Shown: one piece after another, positions 26,401 through 38,400 of the stretch | Layout of the letters: each line of letters begins with the position of its first letter | How positions within the stretch are numbered: position 1 is the first letter of the stretch | Assembly: GCA_900660155.1 (NCBI GenBank) | Contig: CABFPE010000006.1 | Span: 222,172-286,171 of the forward strand | DNA length: 64,000 bases | From: Hofstenia miamia | Lineage: Eukaryota; Xenacoelomorpha; Acoela; Hofsteniidae | Direction of reading: 5' to 3' | Program-made: the position numbers and the translations under genes | Notes under the pieces: generated by a model | The model's input: the letters and a program-made list of their open reading frames with translations, nothing else | What the model was told of the DNA's origin: nothing | Databases searched by the model: none

Positions 26401-29400
26401 CCTCTCTGTTGGGCCACTGCTTCCTCCTTCCTCTTGGCATCGTGGATACAAAACTCCATAGTATTAATTCTAATATTCTGTAACCAAGTTAGAGTGAATA
26501 TATTTTAGTTGGAATATATAAAATACTAACGCCATTCTATTTAAAACTTCAATTGAAAAGTGTGAAACTAGTTCATATGAGGAAAACTATGATAAATTTA
26601 TTGAACTTTGCGGGGATATGGCACCCCTAAATCTCAAATGCAAGCCACGGGCCTGACCGCAATTCACTAAGGGGAGTTCTACTGCATTAAAGAGCTGAAA
26701 AATATATGAGAAAATACTTGACTAAAAAAGACCAAATATGTGCTTAAATTCTAAAAATATGTGACAAAAATAAGACAAAATGGTACAAATTAGCCCTATT
26801 ACACGCGCAAAATAGAAGTTTTTTACTGTTTATCTGTTACCCCCGTCGCACACTGCCGTTAAGTTAAGTTAATTGCTAAATTAAGATTCAGATAATCCCA
26901 TCGCACACTGCCGTTAAGTTAACCGTAACTTAAGCCTTAACGGCAGTGTGCGACGGAATTTCTTAAGTTAAGGCTAACCGCAACGCGAACCGTAACGTTT
27001 TTTCTAGAGTTAAGTTAAGTTTACCTTAACGGCAGTGTGCGACGGTTTCGTTAAGTTACGGTTTTTTGTTGACTGATTTTGACAATATTTAGATAGAATT
27101 TGTATATGCAGTAATAAATTGGCATAAACAAACAGTGAAAATTAACATGCCAATCAGGTGACGATTGTATTGTAATTGAGTAGCGTCAATAACATATGCC
27201 CGCGTTTAATAAAAACAATGCGATTAGAGCAACCAGTGATTTCATTAGTTAAAATAACGATGGTTCACTCACACTGCACGTGCAAATATTGTTTCAAAAC
27301 ATGAATTTTTTAGGATAAAATAGCTGGCTTTAAATGTTTTCGATGTTTTTTGAATCGAATGAAGTATTTTTTGTAGTATACATTATGAGACAGTCATTTT
27401 TAACAAATGTTGAATATATTCAACATTGTATACTAAATACAACATAATTGTTTAGATGATTACATAACTTATAATAATTATTCAAACATCATCTGTTATA
27501 TACGAAATAATTTGGATTAAATTAAGTTTGCAAAATTTGAAAAATCAAACAGTAATAAATAGATAAATTGCTAAGTTAACCAATATTATAATATCATTTT
27601 TTACATCGTGCACTTTATTCATTAATTTTATTATATAAATATAATGTAATCAAGCATCTGCTTGTCTTCAATTTAATCATACATGTAAAATCTAATTAGC
27701 CGTGGAAAGGAGGGTATTCTTATGCTGAAAACAAATGCATTAGGGTTTGCATAATAAAAATACACCTTACAGCATTCTTGCAATCATCTTGTATTTGATA
27801 AAATCTGTGCAAATATTCAACGCCCCTATGACTAGATTATCTATACACCATTTAATATAATTATTATTTCTTTGGTGTGGTGAAAATCAATTGAAATATT
27901 ATTTACATTTAATACCGTGTAATTATTTTGAGTCTCACCTGTTGCAAGATATCTTAAATTGCCAGGCGCATATCTAGTTCAATAGGTTTACGAAAGTTTG
28001 TCAACCTTTTTGAAATCAGCGGCTGAATAATTCTATAAAGATATTCAAATTCCACTGCGGAAATATGCAAATAATTCCTAAACCTGTAGGATCAAATTGT
28101 TTTAAAAGTCTAAAAGTAGGTTCTTCTTCCTCTCTTAAGGCCAAATATGGATTTATCCAACGTTTCCGAGTTATTTCAGTTTCTTCTTCAGTGAGCATTA
28201 TTGCAAACATGGTGAAACTAGCTTGGCTTAATATTGCAGCTCCTTGAAATTTGCGTTCCATTTTATGAAATATTGAAAAACAGCTTACTAATCCATTAAA
28301 ACAATATTGTTATCCTATTGAACAAGATTTATTTTTTTTATTTTTGAATATGCAGTTGTGTACACAATTGCAATTTATAAAAATATGTTAACAAAACGGT
28401 ACCAGTTCACTAGTGAATTAAAATATTTATTCCTACAAAATAGGCAGGCATTGTGTTTTTGCAATTATGAGATTGTTTACAAACCTTAACTTAACGGCAG
28501 TGTGCGACCCCCTCTTGATCGTCGCACACTGCCGTTAAGGTAAACCTTAACTTAACGAGAACGTACACCTCAATTTTAACCGTAACTTAAGAAATACCGT
28601 CGCACACTGCCGTTAAGGCTTAAGTTAAGGTTACCGTAACGGCAGTGTGCGACGGGCCTTAGGCTGTGTTGCTTGTCTGTAAACATGTCACTATATCCCG
28701 AAAAAGAACAATGCAGTATGACTGCGATGTATTGGGTTGCCATAAGCTAGTGGAGCCATCTGTTGAGTTCTTCTTTGTTCTATGCACTAATCGTATTTGT
28801 GACATTCAATCATTCTTACATAACACTAACAAACTTGCTTCTTCCGACATTATGCACAGTGAACGTTTTTTACCTCGCCGAGAGCAATTCAGGTGAGCCT
28901 TGAATCATAATTGACTTCTCAAATCTAGTAATGGCATCTTTAAAAATAGCAGTATTCCTTATTGATAGTGTTCAAGCCTGCACAACCTCTGGTGAATTTA
29001 GCAAAATTTTCCCAGTGCAACAGTTTTGACGTTACTTGATTAAGATGGAGGCACCATTCTTGGAAATTTATTACTTCATATCCATTAAAACCCCGAAATA
29101 TGTGATTACATAGAAACAAATATTTATTTAGGATTTTGGCCAAAATATGTTAAGTATACAAAATGTTTTTAAATAACTTTCCGCTTCTTAATTATTATTA
29201 TGCAGGAAAAATATGCGAATGTCAAATATTTGTTTAAAAATATCATTAGCCATGGTAAAAACATGATGTACTTGAGCTTGGCTTTCAAATTCTAATTGCT
29301 TAGTGCATGCATATCTCGCATGATAGGGGCCTTGTTATCAATATTTATCCATTTTGCTAATCGGTCATATAATATTAAGGCTCTGCATGAAACGCAATTA

Positions 29401-32400
29401 ATTGGCTCCAATGGAGACATTTATTAACGTTCTTTGCTTCTTCTACGAATTATCCACTTTTACTCTACGAAATTTTGTCAAAAGAAAAATAAGCTGAGGT
29501 GAGCCAAGGCGACGTGGTGGTTTGAGGTCGAATTTACCAAAATGAGGCTTTAAGACACCTCACTCACCGGGCAACATTTAAAAAATTGTTTTAGGAATTA
29601 AATGCAAATAATTTGTAATTTTAAACATCTCTACAACCATCGAATCCTTTTGCTTCAAATATTATTCATATAATTCATAGTAAACAAACAATTTAAAATC
29701 AATTATTTGACGATCATTTAAGCTTCAGATTAAAAAGATTGATTGCTAGGGATGCATATGAATTTCTACTTTGAGATACAGCGTTTCTAAACGTTTCTTT
29801 TGCAATATAATATAATTTCTTCGATAAAACATTTAGGTAGCCCTTTAGTCTCTACTTGCTTTAAAACAAATGCGATGGTAGAGCTTCAGAAGTGAAAGAA
29901 ATTTGTTGTGTTTCTTATATTGATTATCTGAGGGAAATTTCCGCTTTAGCTATATTTATTGCGTCATTATAATTTTTGGTAGTGGAAATTGCTAGCCCTC
30001 ATTAAAGTAGGCATTGTGTGAGCTAATTATAGAAATTGCGGGGCAGAAAGTATCCTTAAAAATCAAATATTTACTATTTGTGGTTGTTTATCAGATCAAT
30101 TCATTGTGATATCTTTTTTTGTTGTCATCAATTGAAAGGCTCTTCATTTAACACCTGTTGCTTTCTAGAATGAATGCCCGTCATCTCCAGGAATTATATG
30201 ATATGGAATCAGAAATGAATTCAAGCATAAAAGCCTTAGAAGTCATGAGAGAAAAAGAAAAAATCGAACATGAAACTGCAAAGCGTTTAGATACTATTCG
30301 CTTAGAAGCTTTAGCAGATGCTTACAGTCAGCTTGAAGAAAAATACACCAAAGTTCTTAAAGACAAAAACGAAGTCGAACGCGAGCTAAAAGCTCAGATC
30401 AGTGAGCTGGGTACTGAAAATACCAACCTGAAGGTAAAGCCTCAATAAATTTATAACAGTAAATATCAAATACTTAATATGGAATTCCCGGTGCTTTTGA
30501 TAGAATTGATTATTAAATGTAAACTTGGAAAATTTAGAAAAATATATTGGAGGCTCAATCGAGTGTACTTCTTTTAAGAGAGGAAATGAGCAAAATGCAG
30601 GAAATGCTGAAGTCTCAGCAGAGAGAAGCTGAAAGGGAAAGATTAAATGTAGTTCAATACAATGAAGACATAGAATCCTTCTCGGAACAGTTAATCACGC
30701 TCCAAACTGCAAACCGAAGACTTCAAGAATCGAGTAATGAATTACGAACAGCCCTAATTCGAAATAGGGCCTACATGCGCTCCTACCACCAACATCATGC
30801 ATTTGCGTATGTTATTTTTATATTATTTCTTATGTATCTAAAAAGACTAAAAAGAAGCGTAATTGTGCTAATTAAAAATGCTGCCACAACGTAGGGTATG
30901 AAAACTGTAATCGCAGAATAATTGGAATTGCTAAAACTGATCGAAAAAAGAATGCAAAATGTGATTTGAGAACATTTTTGAAGTGAATTTAATAGTAGTC
31001 AAAATATTTTTTAAACATTCAAAAAATATTCGTCAAAAACTTGCTCAGAATTGGCATTGGTATTTACACAATTTCGGAAATTTAAGTTGCTATATCCATA
31101 AATTATGACTGCGAATTCAAAGGTTTGTGCTAAACCAAAGCTTGTTGTAACCATGGTTTGGAGATATAATCTAGGAAAAATAATATGATACCACAAAATA
31201 TCTTGCCCACAGGCCAGTATTTGATATAACGAGTTGCTTTAACTAAAAATTTTCCAAGCACTTTTACAATCGGTGATGGCTTCTCTTTAAAATTTTAAGC
31301 GCTCATGACTCATAAGTTCATAAAGATATCTAAAATCTGAAAACATCGCACGATGTAATTTTGTCTCTCATTAATATGGCGTTCAATTGCGGCCGTCTTG
31401 ATCCGTTAAGGCGCGATTTTACAAAATCTGTACCTGTAACTAATGTTGTTAATCACCACTCGTTTTAAGAAAAATCCATGACTGAGTATTACCAATGCCA
31501 ATATTTAACTAAGCAGAAAATTACTGATGTTAATCGCCATTTGACTGCAGAGGGAACCAAGACGTTAAATATTAAAAATCGAAGTCTATGTTTCCGGACG
31601 GGCTCGATCCGCTCTAAACTCATATCACCACTCTCTAATGCCGAGGGGGTCGAGGTGTTCGGGCTCCCTTTAAAATAAAGAAATTCAACTAAAATGGTGC
31701 AATAAAATTTGCATACAGAAATTCTTAAGTACCCTATTTTTGCATTATATTTTAAATTTTGTTTTACCTTAATCCTCTAATAATATTTCTGTATCTACTC
31801 ATTTTAAGTGCATCTATATCAGATATTTCATTCCATTTAGAACTATTCAAAATGTTTGTTTTCACAAAATTGATATTTTCCAATGTTTCCCAATGCTGAT
31901 TCTGCCATCTTGTTTTTTTGACTTAAATTACAAAACAAAAATTATGATTACTATCATTTCAAAAGAGTGTGTAATATCACCTAAACGTGTGGTCGATTTT
32001 GCAAATAGGAAACTAACCATATTTATTGAAAGATTTGCTAACCTCCAATTTTTGGTTTGAATTTTATATCAGGTTAAATTTCTGTGCCTGGCAAGTTTCA
32101 TTTCAGGCTTGTTTAATATAGAATTTTGTATTGTCAATAGAGTAATGTTTTATTTTGCAAACTAAATTTTCATAGTCAAACTTCAACTTATTACATTCAT
32201 TAAGCAGATGCTCCAAATCAACAAAAGAGCTTAAGGGCCTGTAATTTACTATTTGTTTAAACAATATCAGCATATTGTTTTAACATGTTGGATGATTAAT
32301 AATATATTTAAAGTTAACTTATTTACTTAAACTTTTTAATTTATACATGCAGTTCATTATCAACAGAATCCACTGTAACAAAATGGAGTATTTTATTTAG

Positions 32401-35400
32401 ATAAGAATTCAAATTTTCTGGCTTTAGAATAAAATATATCATCCACACCTTCCTTAGCAATATTGGAAAACTTTAACCCACTAAAGAGATTTTAGAGAAA
32501 GCTAATAATTGGGTCATACCAAAAAGTTTAAGACAAAGCCATAAATGATGCCAAAACAAGTATATTTACATCAGAACGTACCACAATGGAAAAGGAACGA
32601 CGACTATACATAATAACCATCACAAGAAATATCTGATTCAAAGTTTTTATGAGCTTGTCTTTCTTTTTTTCCCAACGTTCACACGATATCTATAGTAATT
32701 GATTTTTAAGAAAATCATATAATTCATTTTCATCATCAAAATTGAATTTATTTAAAAAATTTTCAACATGGGAATGAACAAAGCAATCTTGGATATTGTA
32801 CTCAGGCTAATAAGGCGCTGTGGTTAGTTTGAGTACATTTTTATCTACCTAAAGGACAATGTCTCGCATCAGACATGAGGTCTTGTGTTATCAGATGAAT
32901 ATCATTGTTTGCCATTTCAACGATTATATGACCAGAGAACTTCACCATATTCTTCAAAAAGGTGATTTAGCAACTGTTATTCAGTGCTACAGTCTTCCTT
33001 AATAGTTCAAAAATGCCCCTTCCTGAAAAAAATACTCAAGTAACAGATATAAGCTTTGACTCAATTTGCGGCCGCCTCAATGTTTGTCACTGCTTGTAAC
33101 GTTAAGCGTGTATCACCATGCTGTAAACCAGTACCGGTTGGAACTTTTTTGCCAACAGATTGCAATTACCACCACTTTTCGTCGATGTAGACTGTTGTGC
33201 TAGTCATGCCCTCTTAAAATGGGTAATCAGACTTTTGTTGACATCACTCAGATTGTGACAAACCCTTTTAGAGGCTACAGAACGAAAGAGAAGTGACACT
33301 ATGCGTTTAACTCATCAATAGCAATGCTGACAACATTCACATCATGCACTTGCACAATCTCACCATTAATACAATCACAAGTTATCCCAAGTTGAAAAGA
33401 ATTAATTCTTAGAACTTGAGATTATCAATTGTATAATTCATTTCAATGTTAGCTGTGTTGCACAGCACATTGTGAATAATGACCAGGAGTACGTGAGTAA
33501 TAACAACCACACAACATAAATAAGCCATAGTCGCAAACTTTCTGGTATGACTTATACTCCACTTATGGATATTCATTAAGAATTCATAGCGATTTAATTC
33601 ATGATAATTGACTTTATTATATAATATTGAGCCCTTCATATACTAGTTTCTTTTCTGAGTAGTTCTTGATAAGATTCAATGACACACAGATTATTTGGAA
33701 CGTGTTGAAATATTGTAGAAACATATTCATGTAGACCAGAAGAAATTCAATTTTATTCACTTGCAGGAATATTTTATTTCAACAATAATATAAATTTTTT
33801 TAGTAACACGAAGCAAATGGGATACAACGACTCGAGTGAAATCATGGAGTTTGATGAGACAGATAGCGGAAGATTTAGTCTGATAAGCAGTCCGTCAGAA
33901 AACCTTAGCATTGCAAACACGAATTTGGATGATATTCAGGATCTCGTTCAACCTTCAGACAGTGTATCTTCGGTTTCTATTGGCTCTCAAATCAATCAGT
34001 TATCTAAATCCAATACTGATCTTTCCACAACTAAATCGCCTTCAAAATTCGAAAAGCAATCCAACATTTCACTCCAAACTATTCTTAGAAAAGATAGTGT
34101 TTTCAAAAAAACGGAAAATCCTAAACTGCAATCAAAAGTCGAGGATGAAGAATTTGAGGTACACTCAAAACGTGTATGTATTATTACTGAGAACCTACCA
34201 TATTTAAGTTTGGAATTTTGAAAGTGGTTCAGTTTTAAGGTTTTACAAATAATTCATTGGTTTTGTAAGTCATTTTTTTCTTGTAATTGATGTGTGCTTA
34301 TCTTTTCAACAATAGAAAATATAGGTTCTTAAAATCAAAGCTTAAATGCGGATACGAGTTTTTTTATAAAGTTTATCATAGAGTAAAGGAAGCACTGTAG
34401 GTCTTACAGATATAAATGATGTAATAATGATCCCTAATCCAAAATTTGTTGAGTTTATTCCTAAGTTTGACTTCTCCCTGATTGAAATTTAACAACTGAA
34501 TCATTTCTTTTATTCTCCAACGCAATCTGGACTTACTGGATTTCTCATTTAGCATATCGAGATTTCAGAAGCCTTTGCAACTGCATTACCAGTTGAAGTA
34601 TTGGAACGAACATATCGTGTGGCCATGGCAGGTGATGCATCAGTAGGTAAAAGCAGTTTTGTTCTTCATTTGTGTACAGGTGCATTCCCAAAGTCAACTT
34701 CTGCAACTCTCGGATTTGATTTTTATACAAAGAAAATAATGCGAAGCAACAAACAGATTAATCTTCAGTTATGGGACACAGCAGGACAAGAAAGATTCAG
34801 ATCGGTTGTTAAATCATATTTCAGGTAAAGTTTATTTAAGTGTTTGTTACTTAAAATTTATTTCTGGTGTACCTCAAAAATCAATTTTGGGCTACTTCTC
34901 TTCCCTATATTCATCAATGATTTTATTCGGCACGTTTCCTACTCTAATTCTAATTGTGTGCTATTTGCTTATGACACTCGCATTTTGTTTTCTGCTCCGA
35001 TTCCTTGGCACTTACGACTCCAATCCTGCATATAATTCTCGCTGTTCATCATATATCTTGTTTTATCTCACTTGCATTGATAAAGTAACTTGTCCTCATA
35101 ATTATTTCTATTTAAATACTTTCTCTTGCTAACTTCATTATCTCAATTCTAGTCTAACCCTCAAATTTTTAAAAATCAACTCCTTACATTAATTTCTTCT
35201 TCTTTATCTAAACTTGATCTTCAAAATTAATGAGATTTTTTTCCATTCTGCACCGCTGCTCCTGTCACTCGTTTCTTTGATTTTTCTCTATAAATATATT
35301 TTAAGTTTATCTTATTACACCACTTTGTTGGTTCAATACATTTTTATAATTATAAATATAATTATAATTGTAAATAACTAAAATATTAGCTTTCTTTCGA

Positions 35401-38400
35401 TCAGTTTAATATAATTTTGATTTGAACCACAAATGAAATAAAAGAAACTTCTCTATCTTGTGTTGCGCTCACATTTTTGATACTTTTATTCGTAACATAC
35501 ACATTTTCACTAAATTGTACCAATTAAATTAGAAATGAATCAAACCAGAACCGATTTGCTATAAAATTTTGTATTCTTCGAAATACACTGGGAAATAATT
35601 CCTTCAAACTCTAGTTAATTAAATGCAACCAGTCCACATATTGCTAAGAAATAAAGTTTATTTAATTTCAAACTGTACAAAATATTCATCAAAGCTGGAA
35701 AATATGCCATACGTAGCCTCCTACATTCGATGAACTTTTTATACAAATTTAATTCTCAACATGTTCTTAGAAATGTCTACTATGAAATTTGGAATTAGTT
35801 TAACTGTGCTTTTAAGCTTAATTCAAATTTAAGTTGATAGTGGTCGAAGGGCTTACATAGCGCTGAGTAGTTTAAGTGATAGTGAAATCATAAAAAACAA
35901 TGCTACATTCGTTCACTCACTCAACGATCAAGAGCTTAATACAGGTGTTCCAGAATGAATTTAAGGATACAAGGATTTTTTTCAAATTTTTAAAAATTCT
36001 TTCTAAACATTTATTCCAAGATTTATTGCAGAATGTGCTGCAATGTAATAGTAAACACTTGTGCTAAAAATTATTCAAGTGTCGAAAGCTTAAATGCATT
36101 AAATAGTTCCAATGAAAACTCCGATTTTTAAGTAACTCTTAAAGTTTTTCCATACATTAATGTTCAGAGAATCAGGAGATTTAGGGCTTATGAGAGCTGC
36201 AACTAATTTCAGCTTTTTGTGAGATATACCCCAAGCCATGATGCGGCGCAATTGATTCACTCCGTCCTTTCTCAGTCACTCCTGTACTTGGAAAAATGAT
36301 GGAGCACTTAATATTTAAATTCCACTTGAAAGATGCTTATTACTTGCATATTGATCTCTTCCAGTATGGTTTTCGAAAAATGGGGTCTACGACTGGTCTT
36401 ATAATTGGTGTTCATAATCTTCTGCATCAAAAGAAAAATGATTATGTTCGCATTATGCCAGATGATATTTTGAAAGCCTTCGTCAGAGTGGAACATTCAC
36501 AAGTTATTGGTGCACTTAGAAACTATCCTGAATTGACCATCGTATTTCCAACTGGTGTCCTTATTTTCTTACTAACCGGCGACATTGAGTTGTTCTAAGT
36601 GGGAAGTTATCGTATTAGAAGTAAATAAATCTTGGCGTGACTCGAGGATTTGTGAACGGTCCCTATTTATTTTAACTTAGCTATAAATGAACTCCGAATA
36701 TCTTCAGAACTGTCGTCGAATAATTTTCTCCAAAAAAATTGCTGATGGCAATTATTTTTTGTGTTTTGGACGTAATCTACAGGATGATGCTAGAGCTGTT
36801 TCAGAATTTATTATGCACTGGTATACTCAACACAAATTTATTGTGAATAAAGATAAATCAAAAGAAATAATCGTAAAGCTAAAAAATACAAGTATCATTT
36901 CATCAGCATGTAAATCTGGTTTTGAACTATCAAAGGAGATAACAATTTTAGACTTAATGGTTACTTGTTACATTCAGAAAGTTGTTACTAAAGTTACACA
37001 GCTTTACTCGTTAAATTAAGAAGACATGGATGTTGTCATTTATAGCATCAATATGCTTATGAAGCACTGATAAAAAGTAAAATTACATAAAGTCTAGAGG
37101 CGTATGCAGCAGCCCCCCCCCAAATCTGCCTCTCCGTATTGATATGACACAGGAAAAAGCTAATCAATTTGGCATAGTTACAATTACACAGATAACAGGC
37201 TTAATGACGTCAGAGGTCGATGGTTTCTTAGTACCCACTTGTGCAAGTAATATCAGACCTTCTTATTTTCAACCTAAATCTCAGAGAATTGTTGAGTAAA
37301 ATACATTTTATTGGAAAAATAAATACCGATAGAGAATGGCTTGTTTTTCGGTTTCGTCCAAAGACTACTATTAGTAGTCTGTGATTTTATCAAACCAAAA
37401 AATCAGTTTAAATATCAACCAAGAATTAAATAATTTGGCTATAATCAGATAAATTGATTACCATCTAAATGAAATTCAATATGCATCACTATCTTGTGGT
37501 TAATTTTGTCTCGGGCACTTCATATTTTGTTTTTAAAGCATAAAAATCCGTAGTATAAAGTTTACACAATTCATCAATGCACTGTAGTCAGGCATAGTAA
37601 TTGCCGCTATTTTGGTGGTCTCGTATTACACATACACATGAGGGTCACTGTATGCACTATGCATTATACACAATGGTCAATTGACCTAATCAACCTAATG
37701 TGTTAGTAGAACCATTTTTCAGCATACAACTTTATAATTTTAATTCACTAATGTATTCCTTGAAATCCCAAAATATATATATCAAAATACATTTTTAGCA
37801 TTAAAAATTCTTACCTTGGGAGATTCGATGAACTTTCTCAGGGAATATGGCCTTATTGGGTTGAAATTTTTACATTGTATGAAAGCGAAAAGGATAATAT
37901 GGATGATAGATGGCAAAAATACATTTTCCAAAACCAGAACAGACAGGAGATCTTTAACTCTTGTGGGCTCGTACTACATACGGTCTCGTATTCCCTACAC
38001 CTACCTTACTATGAGAAATTAAATATAAAACTTAATTTAGTATAAATATTCATATAGTATTATTAATAATATCACTTTAAATATTATTTAAACTTTCAAT
38101 AGAAATTTGTAATCGATTCATTTCTTTCAACTGCTACGGTATATCTCTTATGAAAATACGATATATATTCAATCGAGGTTAATGAAATATTTAAGTCCTC
38201 GTGTAACTTCAGTAACACCATGTAGTTTGGATTACATTTAAGTGAATTGGAAATGAGGTATTGGCAAGTAAAAGTTTATTATAATAGTATGAACAAGGAT
38301 TTCTTGCCAATAACAAAGAAAAGAGTGTTTAAAATAGTAAGTGCCCAGTACGAAATTTGAGCTTCTATCAAGGCTGTGCCTAATATTTTATCTTTAATTA

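Noticed and set aside
28666-28896. Open frame ending just before a GTGAGC donor, in RASEF intron 3; its LPRREQF resembles a human RASEF segment
   Set aside because: No acceptor gives a frame that fits between exon 3 (phase 2) and exon 4; the only nearby AG leads to a stop. Exons 3 and 4 already join perfectly.
33409-33639. 76-codon minus-strand frame beside the DEKW transposase remnant
   Set aside because: No motif of the transposase or of any family I recognise; probably chance.
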